In this document: positions 15,125 to 23,163 of the stretch, one piece after another
Layout: each line of letters opens with the position of its first letter
Position numbering within the stretch: the stretch's first letter is position 1
Origin: an uncultured Eubacteriales bacterium
GTDB taxonomy: Bacteria > Bacillota_I > Bacilli_A > RF39 > UBA660
Length of the DNA stretch: 50,532 nt
Assembly: GCA_905211265.1 (NCBI GenBank)
Contig: CAJMAC010000008.1
Coordinates: 1-50,532, forward strand
Direction: 5' to 3'
Notes under the pieces: generated by a model
The model's input: the letters and a program-made list of their open reading frames with translations, nothing else
Told to the model about the DNA's origin: nothing
The model's database searches: none
Program-made: the position numbers and the translations under genes

Positions 15125-15397
15125 ATGACAAAAGCTGAATTAGTACAATTTATTGCAGAAACTGCAGATTTAACAAAGGCAGATGCTACAAGAGCATTAG
15201 ATGCTATGGTGGAAGGAGTAACTAAAGGTCTTAAAGAAGAAGGAAAAGTTACATTAGTTGGATTTGGAACTTTCACTGCTAAAAAGAGAGAAGCAAGAGA
15301 AGGAAGAAATCCTCAAACTGGTGAAACAGTTAAAATTGCTGCTAGAGTAGTACCTGGTTTTAAAGCTGGAAACAAATTAAAAGAATCTTTAAACTAA
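15125..15397 (+). CDS. hup: DNA-binding protein HU
   Basis: A 90-residue histone-like nucleoid protein, forming homodimers that bend DNA. The N-terminal helices (MTKAELVQFIAETADLTKAD), the conserved GFGTF (about 46-50) and the DNA-embracing arm REGRNPQTGETVKI are all standard. GGAGG precedes the ATG with good spacing. The 200-bp upstream region is AT-rich and contains short AAGTA/TACTT repeats (15070-15095) that could be an operator or a leader hairpin. In Bacillus, hbs also follows spoIVA. It is expected to be highly expressed, as in other Bacilli. Confidence 0.97.
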   Translation: MTKAELVQFIAETADLTKADATRALDAMVEGVTKGLKEEGKVTLVGFGTFTAKKREAREGRNPQTGETVKIAARVVPGFKAGNKLKESLN

Positions 15398-15408
15398 TCA
15401 GTTAAAAT

Positions 15409-15437
15409 AAAAAGAACTAATTATGGTTCTTTTTTTA
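15409..15437 (+). terminator. terminator after hup
   Basis: AAAAAGAAC / GTTCTTTTT stem, 8-nt loop, T-run; the A-run on the other side may make it bidirectional. Confidence 0.88.
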
Positions 15438-15443
15438 TATAAT

Positions 15444-15475
15444 AAAAAGAGAAACTAAGTTTACTTTATTTCTCT
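15444..15475 (-). terminator. terminator of the S24 repressor operon
   Basis: On the minus strand: AGAGAAA / TTTCTCT stem overlapping the stop codon, followed by five T. Confidence 0.72.
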
Positions 15476-16126
15476 ATATACTGCGACTACTTTACCTAAA
15501 ATCATTTCATTAGATATAATATTAACATTAATTGTTTGGTGTTTAGGATTTATTGCTTGTAATATTATTCCTTTTGGGTAACGATATAATCTTCTTACTG
15601 CCAGAATACCATTTTTTATTGCTATTACTATATCATCACCATTTTTATAATCATCTTGATGGTTAAAATATATTTTATCCCCTTTGTTATATACTGGTGA
15701 CATTGAATCATCTAATAGTTTTATAGATAGTTCGCTAGTAGAATTAATTGGTTCATATGATGCATTTTTATATGTATTGATTATTTTCTCTTTATGTGAT
15801 GTTAAGTTTTTATCTTTTCTTAATGTTCTTACACATTCTTTAATCATTTTTTTATCAAATAAGTCTTTTTCCTTTTTACTCATTGGAATATTATCAAATT
15901 CTTTCATATCAACATTAAATATATTACATATTTCAAAGAATACATCATAAGGTATATTTAAGGAACCTGTTTCATATTTATGTAATGTTTGTCTGTTTTT
16001 TGTGCCTCCTAGGGCTTTTGATAAATCTTCAAATGAATAATTATATTTTTGTCTAGCTTCTTTTATTATTTGACATATAAATGGTTTTAAATCATCACTT
16101 ATTAATTCTTGTTTACTAGTTCTCAT
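15461..16126 (-). CDS. XRE/S24 (LexA/CI-like) repressor, probably non-cleavable
   Basis: A 221-residue protein with an N-terminal XRE helix-turn-helix (about 17-72, SFEDLSKALGGTKNRQTLHKY) and a C-terminal S24 peptidase-like domain. The nucleophile context is DDSMSP (Ser141). The general-base lysine, usually in a VKR motif, is replaced: the segment reads ILAVRRLYR (Arg178). I also see no Ala-Gly cleavage dipeptide in the linker. Self-cleavage is therefore doubtful, and the domain may act only in dimerisation. A good AAGGAGG precedes the ATG. It is the last gene of an operon with two membrane proteins. Confidence 0.8.
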   Translation of the reverse strand: MRTSKQELISDDLKPFICQIIKEARQKYNYSFEDLSKALGGTKNRQTLHKYETGSLNIPYDVFFEICNIFNVDMKEFDNIPMSKKEKDLFDKKMIKECVRTLRKDKNLTSHKEKIINTYKNASYEPINSTSELSIKLLDDSMSPVYNKGDKIYFNHQDDYKNGDDIVIAIKNGILAVRRLYRYPKGIILQAINPKHQTINVNIISNEMILGKVVAVYREIK

Positions 16127-16137
16127 ATTTTACCTCC

Positions 16138-16803
16138 TTAGTGATTATTTATATCATTTAATAAATATATTAATTTTGTTCCTGATATACATAATACTAC
16201 TTTTATTATGTATCTAGTTAATATTAACTGGATTACTGTTAATATATGTACTTGGAATAAGTATGCAATTAATACAAATAATATACATTCAATGAATGAA
16301 GATATTATTATAGATAATGTATTACTTATCCATATTTTATTTTTTATCTGTCTTATTTGATGATAGATAGTTGAATTTATCCATAATGATATAAATAATG
16401 ATATTATAAATGCTAGATAATTTCTTGTTCTAAAATCAAAGATATGATTAAACGATATATTTGATACACTATTTATTTTACTATTTGTTATTAATGTTAC
16501 TATAATTGATGTAGTAAATAACATTAATGATGTTATTAGTATTATAGTTATTATTTTTTTTACTTCTTCAGGGCCTTTTTTATGTACTAGTATTGTCGTA
16601 GATATGAATAATAAGCTATTTAATACTAAATCTAAGTTAACATTGAAATTAAATAATTCAATTAATTTTGTAGACATTATAGATAATATTATTACAGATA
16701 TTACTATAAATAAATATATACCTTCATTTTTATATTTTTTATACATATATATAAGTGATAATGTTGCAATAATTATTTCTAAAAATAATACTATTAAGTT
16801 CAT
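16138..16803 (-). CDS. VUT/YhhQ-like integral membrane protein (copy 2)
   Basis: A 221-residue protein that is almost wholly hydrophobic, with about six to seven helices. The segment TRNYLAFIISLFISLWINSTIY resembles the 'R...as..af.isq..D..iy..lr' helix of YhhQ-type queuosine-precursor transporters, but the conserved Asp is Asn and the match is weak. It overlaps the next upstream gene by 4 nt (ATGA type) and ends 12 nt before the repressor gene. A vitamin or precursor uptake role is only a suggestion from the fold pattern; a lineage-specific membrane protein is the alternative. Confidence 0.55.
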   Translation of the reverse strand: MNLIVLFLEIIIATLSLIYMYKKYKNEGIYLFIVISVIILSIMSTKLIELFNFNVNLDLVLNSLLFISTTILVHKKGPEEVKKIITIILITSLMLFTTSIIVTLITNSKINSVSNISFNHIFDFRTRNYLAFIISLFISLWINSTIYHQIRQIKNKIWISNTLSIIISSFIECILFVLIAYLFQVHILTVIQLILTRYIIKVVLCISGTKLIYLLNDINNH

Positions 16804-17489
16804 ACATTCACCTTCTTTTTAGTTAGTAAATAAGTTACTAATGGAGTAAAAGATGATGTAATTAATACTTTTATTAAATATGATGTTATTATTAATATTA
16901 TTATTTCATTATATTTAACTGAAAATATGTAACCGAATATATTAAATATAAATGTTTCAATCATTATCGCATTTAAGTTTGTTAAGATTATTTTTAATCT
17001 TGAATCTTTTATGGTATCTTCGATATTATGATATATTATAAATATTATTAACTGTGTTATTAGTGTTATGAATGGATAAGAAAATAATATTTTATAATTT
17101 ACTAAGAAGATATTTCTTAAATCTATCATACTTGTATCAGATACTGTTCCTATGTATAATGAACCAAATAATAGTAATAAACTCATTATGATATTTGTTC
17201 TAAATATTTGGAAGATTATTTTTTTATAATCTTTTATATTGGTTTTTTCTATTATTAAATAAGTCATTAATATAAAGAAGGATGATGTTATTATATTTGC
17301 ATTCATATTTAATCCATAGATATTAATTATTTTAAATGATAAGATAAAATTAATTATGTTACATATTAGATATGCGTAAATAATTGATTTTTTTTCATTT
17401 ATGTATGTTATTAAAATTATAAAAGAAAAACTTAATACTATTAATAATAGTAATAATAATATATCCACTTTATACACCTTCTTATTCAT
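16800..17489 (-). CDS. VUT/YhhQ-like integral membrane protein (copy 1)
   Basis: A 229-residue protein with about six to seven helices and the same overall layout as the gene after it, so the two look like diverged tandem paralogues. It has little soluble sequence and few charged residues inside the membrane. It opens the three-gene operon; GGTG-type ribosome-binding sequence lies before the ATG. The pair could form a heterodimer. The family assignment is tentative, because the diagnostic Asp and Arg residues of queuosine-precursor transporters are not obvious. Confidence 0.5.
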   Translation of the reverse strand: MNKKVYKVDILLLLLLIVLSFSFIILITYINEKKSIIYAYLICNIINFILSFKIINIYGLNMNANIITSSFFILMTYLIIEKTNIKDYKKIIFQIFRTNIIMSLLLLFGSLYIGTVSDTSMIDLRNIFLVNYKILFSYPFITLITQLIIFIIYHNIEDTIKDSRLKIILTNLNAIMIETFIFNIFGYIFSVKYNEIIILIITSYLIKVLITSSFTPLVTYLLTKKKVNV

Positions 17490-17583
17490 ATATATTATAT
17501 CATACTTTTTTAAGATACAAAATATTTTTTTAATTATTTATATTAATTTGTTATTTTATTAAATAAATGCTATATTTAATACT

Positions 17584-17610
17584 AAAAACAAGACTTTTAT
17601 TTGTCTTGTT
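17584..17610 (-). terminator. terminator after the dehydratase-like pair
   Basis: AACAAGAC / GTCTTGTT stem, 8-nt loop, minus-strand T-run; overlaps the stop codon. Confidence 0.82.
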
Positions 17611-18664
17611 CTTTTCGTTCTTTAATCATGTCATAGAAAGCTTCGATTCTTGTTGTTACTCCAACATCAGAGTCTTCGGAATCAAAACTAAAATGAATTA
17701 TAGGAATACTTAATTCTTCGCTTATTTTATTCATTATAGGTATTGCATTTATTTCGGGAGTGCAACCAAAACTTTTTATGTGTACTATACCATCATACCC
17801 TTTCTTTTTAAGAGTATGTGATAGATAGACACTTTCACTTCCATCTGCCCCAAGATGAAAGCGTAAGTATTTTTTACTTTTTTTAATATGATGATGTAAG
17901 GTAAATTTTTTTGTTAGTAATAAATACGTTAATGTTGTTTGTCTAAATACTTCGATATGATGTGATATTAATTTTTCTTCGATATTAGCACTACTAAAAG
18001 GTTCCATAAGGGAAAATAATTCTCCGACTAATCCTATTTTTAAATGATTTGGAGGTTTATTTATTTTTATTTTTTTAAATAAATATTTATATTTTATGTT
18101 TATTTTAATTAGTTTAAATAGTGATATTTTTTCTTGTAATTCATTTAATAATTTGTTATGTAGGTTATTAAAGGAATTTTTTACTACTTCGAATCCTTTG
18201 TTTTCTCTAATTATTTTTTCATATTTATCTATTATTAACAAGATTAGTATTGTGTTTATTAGATAGTAAGTAAATGAGAAGATATTTAACTTTTTATTAA
18301 CTTGTTTAGCAAATTTATATGCTTTTTTTATAGATATATGATTATTATGAATTAGATTTATAAATTTAAAGTTATATCCTAAGTCTTTTAATATTTTTTC
18401 TTGTAATTCAGCATAATAACCATATCTGCAACCTCCACCTGCTTGGACTAAGATGTTTGCGCCTTGTTCTAAGGCTTCAATATAATTACCTAAGTTATAT
18501 TTAAAAGGTGAACATACGAAATCTGGTGAATTAATACTTCCTAATTCTATTGTTCTTTTAGTTATTTTAGGAGGTATTATTACTTCTTGATGTGTTATAT
18601 TTTTTATTAAATATGATACAGGTATATAGTAATTACCCATATGAGGAAAAGATATTTTATTCAT
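17597..18664 (-). CDS. 2-hydroxyacyl-CoA dehydratase-like Fe-S protein (COG3581 type)
   Basis: A 355-residue protein of the 2-hydroxyacyl-CoA dehydratase superfamily, the type often fused to an activase in Clostridia. Cysteines sit in DFVCSPFKYNLGNY, AGGGCRYGYY and SFGCTPEINA and could bind a [4Fe-4S] cluster. The conserved C-terminal stretch FSFDSEDSDVGVTTRIEAF is also present. The partner gene upstream overlaps by 8 nt. No BadF/BadG-type activase ATPase is in the window. The real substrate of these stand-alone pairs is not established; an electron-transfer or sulfur-related role is possible. Confidence 0.75.
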   Translation of the reverse strand: MNKISFPHMGNYYIPVSYLIKNITHQEVIIPPKITKRTIELGSINSPDFVCSPFKYNLGNYIEALEQGANILVQAGGGCRYGYYAELQEKILKDLGYNFKFINLIHNNHISIKKAYKFAKQVNKKLNIFSFTYYLINTILILLIIDKYEKIIRENKGFEVVKNSFNNLHNKLLNELQEKISLFKLIKINIKYKYLFKKIKINKPPNHLKIGLVGELFSLMEPFSSANIEEKLISHHIEVFRQTTLTYLLLTKKFTLHHHIKKSKKYLRFHLGADGSESVYLSHTLKKKGYDGIVHIKSFGCTPEINAIPIMNKISEELSIPIIHFSFDSEDSDVGVTTRIEAFYDMIKERKEQDK

Positions 18665-19571
18665 TATTTTTCCTTTCTTTTAAGATATCAATAAAACTTT
18701 CTAGTCTTGTTTCTAATCCTACCATACTGTTATTAGAGTCTATTATTATATTTAGCACTGGTTTAGTTATTTTTCTAATCATTAATTCATTTACTAAGGA
18801 ATCTACTCCACATGGAAATGTTGTTAGAAATATTACTCCATCATATATTTCTTTATAATATGAGATACTTCCAATTAATTCTTTTGAATATTCCCAATAT
18901 AAAGTATTAGATAAATCTTTTGAATATTCTATTGCAGTTTTTTTTAATAATTTATCTGAATATATGATATTTATATTGTTTTTTTCTAAGTATGATATTA
19001 TTGGAGTAGATATATATTTATCATATATGTTGTAGGGATGAGATACTAAAAGAATGTTTATTTTGTTATTATTTAATTTTCTTTTTTGAGTTATGTCATT
19101 TATTATTTCTTGATTTTTTTGTTTCTTTTTTCCTAGAAAGTAAGCATAAATTATTTTAAAGATATTTTTATTTATTTTTAAGCCCATTTTGATATATTCA
19201 ATGAATTCATAATGTAATTTAGTATTTTCAATATTATATGTAAGTATATTTACTTTATCAAAGGTATTTTTTACTATGTCATATAATCCATTAAATTTAA
19301 CACATACTTTTTTATTTTTGCCATAATCTGATATTCTTGGTACTAAGATATAATCTGCTTTATCTATTAATGAATAAACATGTCCAAGATATATTTTTGA
19401 AGATAAGCATGATTCATCAATGGAATATTTTGTGCCTATTTCTATTATTTCTTTATTAGTTTCAGGACTTAAGATTATATGGCAATTTAATGTTTCAAAG
19501 AATGTTTTCCATAAGATATAATATCTATAATATAAGAATGCTCGTGGTATACCTATTTTTATTTTTTTCAT
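18657..19571 (-). CDS. acyl-CoA dehydratase activase-related protein (DUF2229/COG3580 type)
   Basis: A 304-residue partner of the previous protein, from the same superfamily. The N-terminus KIGIPRAFLYYRYYILWKTF is the family start. Cysteines in SIDESCLSSKIYLGH and TTFPCGVDSLVNEL are positioned like cluster ligands. The end, SMVGLETRLESFIDIL, mirrors the C-terminus of its partner, which supports an ancient duplication. AGGTG lies before the ATG. The two overlap and are surely co-translated. The function of this stand-alone type is unknown. Confidence 0.75.
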   Translation of the reverse strand: MKKIKIGIPRAFLYYRYYILWKTFFETLNCHIILSPETNKEIIEIGTKYSIDESCLSSKIYLGHVYSLIDKADYILVPRISDYGKNKKVCVKFNGLYDIVKNTFDKVNILTYNIENTKLHYEFIEYIKMGLKINKNIFKIIYAYFLGKKKQKNQEIINDITQKRKLNNNKINILLVSHPYNIYDKYISTPIISYLEKNNINIIYSDKLLKKTAIEYSKDLSNTLYWEYSKELIGSISYYKEIYDGVIFLTTFPCGVDSLVNELMIRKITKPVLNIIIDSNNSMVGLETRLESFIDILKERKNNE

Positions 19572-19602
19572 TTGTTCACCTATAAAAATATATGATGGAT
19601 AT

Positions 19603-19626
19603 AAAAAAAAAGAACACTTGGTTCTT
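19603..19626 (-). terminator. terminator of the membrane-anchored protein gene
   Basis: AAGAAC / GTTCTT stem, 5-nt loop, and nine A on the plus side giving a minus-strand T-run. Confidence 0.78.
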
Positions 19627-20533
19627 ATTTTGTGTAATAGTAATCTGAAGTGTAAGTATAATTACCTGTATTTGTTTCAATTGTTACTGTATATTTATTA
19701 TCACTTCCACGATTATAGGCAATTTGTTGCATGATTCCTAATTTACTTGTAGACATTGTTTTATTAACAAAATCTATTTCATAAATGTTGCCTGATAAAT
19801 CTATTACATAGTTATTAAATAACATATTTAATTTTACTGGTGTATTATTTGAATTAACAAAGATTTGACCATTTTCTACACCAACACTATAATCTTCATA
19901 AATATACAATTGTCCTCCGGTACAATCTAATACATTTATTACACCATTATATTCATTTCCATCATTTGTAGATATTATTTTATTATCTTCAGATAATACA
20001 TATGGATATTTAGTTAAATTTACTTCGATTATTGATTTTACATTAACATTATTTAATATTTGCCCTACACTCATTGTATTATCTTCAGATAATACATTAT
20101 CTAGTGGACGATATAATGCACCATCAGTAGTTAAAATTAAACTTTCTTTACCGACTTGATATATTAGTTTTATTTTACCATTTATATCTGTATCATTTAA
20201 TTTTAATACAACGTCAGTTAATGTTTCATCATCTTCTTGTAATTTAACAGTATTATCTTTTAAAACTAATTGATATTCTGTACTTCCTTTTTTAACTTTA
20301 TATTCAGTTGATTCTTCTATTTTAGTATATACTGGAGTATTTCTTACTGTATAATTTGACGAATTCATCTGTACTACTGCAATATCATCTTGTGATATAT
20401 ATTTTTTTGGTGGATGTAATTTAGAATACACTACTATATAACATATTAATGCTACAAATGCTACTAATAAAAACATCATAATATAAATTAAAGTGTTTTT
20501 CTTCTTTTGATATTTAATTTGTTCTTCAGTCAT
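19625..20533 (-). CDS. membrane-anchored extracellular protein, beta-rich, unknown
   Basis: A 302-residue protein with a short cytoplasmic N-terminus (MTEEQIKYQKKK), one transmembrane helix (about 15-36) and a large outer domain rich in T, N, D and beta strands. The repeated phrases ITTDGALYRP, LSEDNKIIST, EDYSVGVENGQIFVN and IDLSGNIYEID look like short blades of a beta-propeller. I do not recognise a family. It has an extended -10 (TGATATAAT) and AGGAAGGTGG upstream, so it is transcribed by itself, between rpoE and the dehydratase-like pair. Confidence 0.65.
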   Translation of the reverse strand: MTEEQIKYQKKKNTLIYIMMFLLVAFVALICYIVVYSKLHPPKKYISQDDIAVVQMNSSNYTVRNTPVYTKIEESTEYKVKKGSTEYQLVLKDNTVKLQEDDETLTDVVLKLNDTDINGKIKLIYQVGKESLILTTDGALYRPLDNVLSEDNTMSVGQILNNVNVKSIIEVNLTKYPYVLSEDNKIISTNDGNEYNGVINVLDCTGGQLYIYEDYSVGVENGQIFVNSNNTPVKLNMLFNNYVIDLSGNIYEIDFVNKTMSTSKLGIMQQIAYNRGSDNKYTVTIETNTGNYTYTSDYYYTK

Positions 20534-20616
20534 TTAGACCACCTTCCTATTCTTAAAATTATTATATCATTTATTTGTTTTTATTACAACAACTTTTTTT
20601 ACTTTTTTATTTTTTA

Positions 20617-20643
20617 ATAAAAAAGAACCTTATTCAAGTTCTT
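20617..20643 (-). terminator. terminator of the ywiB-rpoE operon
   Basis: AAGAAC(C)TT / AAGTTCTT stem, 4-nt loop, minus-strand T-run; overlaps the rpoE stop. Confidence 0.78.
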
Positions 20644-21073
20644 CATCATCAATTATAGTTAATTCTCCTAATTCATCATCATCAAATTCATCATCATCTG
20701 TATCAGTACTGTTATATTCATCTATTTCTTCTTCTGGTTCTTCATCGCTTTTTTCTTCAAGAGATTCATATTCATCTACTTCATCATCTTTTTCTTCATA
20801 TATTTCATCCATATCTATTTTTACTTTGTGATTAGCTTTTAAATCCCAATTTCCATCATTTAATAAGATAAAATCTTTTGAGGTTGTTAATGATTCAAAG
20901 AAATCTGCAATTTTATCTTGATATACTGATTCAGGCAATTCTAATAAATTACATACTTCTCTGAATAAATCTGCAGTATTTTTTGTTGTTTTATTTTCTT
21001 CTAAATACATTTTTGCTATCTTTGTGTAAGATAATAATTCTAATTCTTCTTTTGACATATTACTTAATTTCAT
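20630..21073 (-). CDS. rpoE: RNA polymerase delta subunit
   Basis: A 147-residue accessory subunit of Gram-positive RNA polymerase that speeds core recycling and reduces non-specific binding. The folded N-terminal domain (1-90) shows the HARE-HTH pattern, including TKIAKMYLEENKTTKNTADL and FILLNDGNWDLKANH. It is followed by the diagnostic, unstructured, almost purely acidic tail (Asp/Glu repeats to the end). AGGAGG precedes the ATG, and the stop of the ArgRS-like gene is 12 nt upstream. The ywiB-argS-rpoE order is like that in other Bacilli. Confidence 0.92.
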   Translation of the reverse strand: MKLSNMSKEELELLSYTKIAKMYLEENKTTKNTADLFREVCNLLELPESVYQDKIADFFESLTTSKDFILLNDGNWDLKANHKVKIDMDEIYEEKDDEVDEYESLEEKSDEEPEEEIDEYNSTDTDDDEFDDDELGELTIIDDEELE

Positions 21074-21085
21074 TTTATTTTCCTC

Positions 21086-22600
21086 CTAAAAAGTTTCTCT
21101 TGGAATTATTCCTATTAAATCCAAGGAATTATTTAATACTATTTTTATTGCTAAGATGAAATTTAATCTTTCTATTGTATATGTTTCATCTTCGTTTATT
21201 ATTTCTTCTTCATTATAATATTTATTAAATAATGTTACTAATTCATAGATATAATTACTTATGATACTTGGATTTTGTTTTATACAAGATTCTGTTACTA
21301 CATCTACAAATTCATATAATTTATTCATGATAATATATGCAGTGGGATTATTTATTGTACTAAAATTATTCACTTTAGTTATCTTTTTGTGATAGTTATT
21401 AAATATTTGATATATTTTACTATTGCATTTTTCTATTACATATAATTTATCATTTGGTGTATTTATTTCACTGATATATTTATTATAATCTGTTATATCT
21501 ATTTGTGAGAATAAATATCTAATTTCATTTATACCATATTTTTCCATTAATTCATTATAATTTATTTCTTCATTATTATTTAATACTTTTATATCTAATT
21601 TAGATATATTTTGAGATAATAATCTTAATGATGAAGTTAATTCTAATGTATCATAATTATTATCTACAACATCTATTAAGCCATCATAATTTTTATTAAA
21701 TAATTCAAGATGATAAGATATTTTAGGTAATAAATTAGTATATGTGCCATCATTATAGATTAGTTTTCTATCTTTTTTATCATTAAATAATGTTGTTTTT
21801 AACCATAAGGAATCTGTATCAAAATAGGTATAACCTTTTCTATTTAGTAAATCTAGTGTATTATCTACTTGTGAATTATTATATAGTGATTCTTCGCTTA
21901 TATAATTATTAAAATTTACTCTTAGTTTATCTAAATATTTTTTTATATAGTCCAAATTGTAAGTTGTCCCTTTTTCTATAAAGAATTTTATGTCTTTATT
22001 TATTAATGTATCTTTGTAACTATTATATAATATACTTTCTATATTATTGTCTTTTGGTATTTTTGAGTTACATAGTTCTAGGTAATTATTTTTTATTTTT
22101 ATGCCATAGTCTTCCAAAGAAGTATCTTGGACATAGATTTCTGTTTCTACATTATAATCGTTGTATTTTAATATTCTTGATAAATTATCACCATATATTA
22201 TTTTTTTTAAGTTATTGGTAGTTAATTTATCACATGGATTTATTTGAGATAACATTATATTTATTTTTCTTTGTTTACCTATTTTACTTTTACCATAGTT
22301 AATATTTTGTTCAATTATTTTAGGTATGCCATTTAGCAAGTATTTTTCATTTATAGTTATGTTTAGTATACCTGGATAAATTAAATCAATTTTATCTATT
22401 AACGGATGTATTAGAGAACTCTTTAATATTTCCCCGACTTCCTCAGGCTTTTTATGTAATTGTCTTGATATTGATATTGCTATATTTGTGGTATAGTAAT
22501 TATCTTTTTTGGTTAATATTATATCAGATTCATCAGTTGATATATTTAATTCTAGTAAACTTGTTTTTATGATATGTTGTAATTCTTTTTTTATGTACAT
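21086..22600 (-). CDS. ArgRS-like protein lacking catalytic motifs
   Basis: A 504-residue protein collinear with arginyl-tRNA synthetase. It has an Arg_tRNA_synt_N-like N-domain (TNIAISISRQLHKKPEEVGEI), a core segment LSQINPCDKLTTNN-LKKIIYGDN where ArgRS has ANPTGPLHIGHARxxxxGD, and YNDGTYTNLLPKISYHLELF where ArgRS has SDGTxxYxTRDIAYH. A DALR-type C-terminus ends in SLDLIGIIPRETF. The HIGH signature is absent, and no KMSKS/MSTRKG loop is visible. It should not activate arginine by the known mechanism. It sits between ywiB and rpoE, the native argS position. The start is ATG 22600 after GGAGG. Confidence 0.75.
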   Translation of the reverse strand: MYIKKELQHIIKTSLLELNISTDESDIILTKKDNYYTTNIAISISRQLHKKPEEVGEILKSSLIHPLIDKIDLIYPGILNITINEKYLLNGIPKIIEQNINYGKSKIGKQRKINIMLSQINPCDKLTTNNLKKIIYGDNLSRILKYNDYNVETEIYVQDTSLEDYGIKIKNNYLELCNSKIPKDNNIESILYNSYKDTLINKDIKFFIEKGTTYNLDYIKKYLDKLRVNFNNYISEESLYNNSQVDNTLDLLNRKGYTYFDTDSLWLKTTLFNDKKDRKLIYNDGTYTNLLPKISYHLELFNKNYDGLIDVVDNNYDTLELTSSLRLLSQNISKLDIKVLNNNEEINYNELMEKYGINEIRYLFSQIDITDYNKYISEINTPNDKLYVIEKCNSKIYQIFNNYHKKITKVNNFSTINNPTAYIIMNKLYEFVDVVTESCIKQNPSIISNYIYELVTLFNKYYNEEEIINEDETYTIERLNFILAIKIVLNNSLDLIGIIPRETF

Positions 22601-22601
22601 A

Positions 22602-22988
22602 TTATTCCTCCAAAAACAATTTATATTCATAAATAGTATTACTATCTAATATTAAATATTTTATGTATATAATTTTATCTGTTATTGATAGTTCTAATGT
22701 TTTTATATTTATTTCTAAACATAGATCTTCTTTTTTAATTATATACTCTGATAATATACTTCGTTTTAAGGAAAATGTCAATATATTTTTAAATTCATTT
22801 GTTTCTCTAATTAATATTAGTTCATTATTTTTTATGTGAATTACGTGTTTTATATTATTATTTATGTATGTTATTTTATCTTTTGTTATTATTGCATTAC
22901 TAGAAATATTTTCTAATGTATCTTCGTTTATATTTTTTATGTATCCAGTTAATTTTTTTCTTATTATAATCACCACCAAACGACTCAT
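22602..22988 (-). CDS. ywiB: DUF1934 (YwiB-like) beta-barrel protein
   Basis: A protein of about 128 residues with a regular succession of beta strands (GYIKNINEDTLENISSNAIIT, VIHIKNNELILIRE, CLEINIKTLELSI) resembling DUF1934/YwiB, a lipocalin-like small barrel. The neighbour argS supports this, since ywiB lies next to argS in Bacillus. The start is uncertain: the ATG at 22988 has no ribosome-binding site and lies only 5 nt from a TATAAT, so it would be leaderless. A GTG five codons later follows GGTG and would give a more family-like N-terminus. The function of the family is unknown. Confidence 0.6.
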   Translation of the reverse strand: MSRLVVIIIRKKLTGYIKNINEDTLENISSNAIITKDKITYINNNIKHVIHIKNNELILIRETNEFKNILTFSLKRSILSEYIIKKEDLCLEINIKTLELSITDKIIYIKYLILDSNTIYEYKLFLEE

Positions 22989-22993
22989 TTGAA

Positions 22994-23002
22994 ATTATAT
23001 CA
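22994..23002 (-). promoter_or_regulatory. extended -10 promoter of the ywiB-argS-rpoE operon
   Basis: TGATATAAT ends 5 nt before the first ATG, predicting a leaderless or almost leaderless transcript. Confidence 0.6.
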
Positions 23003-23163
23003 TAATTATTAAAAAAATAAAACTTATATTTGATATTTTTTTGTAAATAATAGTAATATGGAAAAAATATATGTAAATATGTCTAATTTTTTAAGATAAA
23101 ATAAGGAATTTATTTGATATAGAAATGTAAATATATAAAATATTTTGATTTTTGGAGGGGAAA

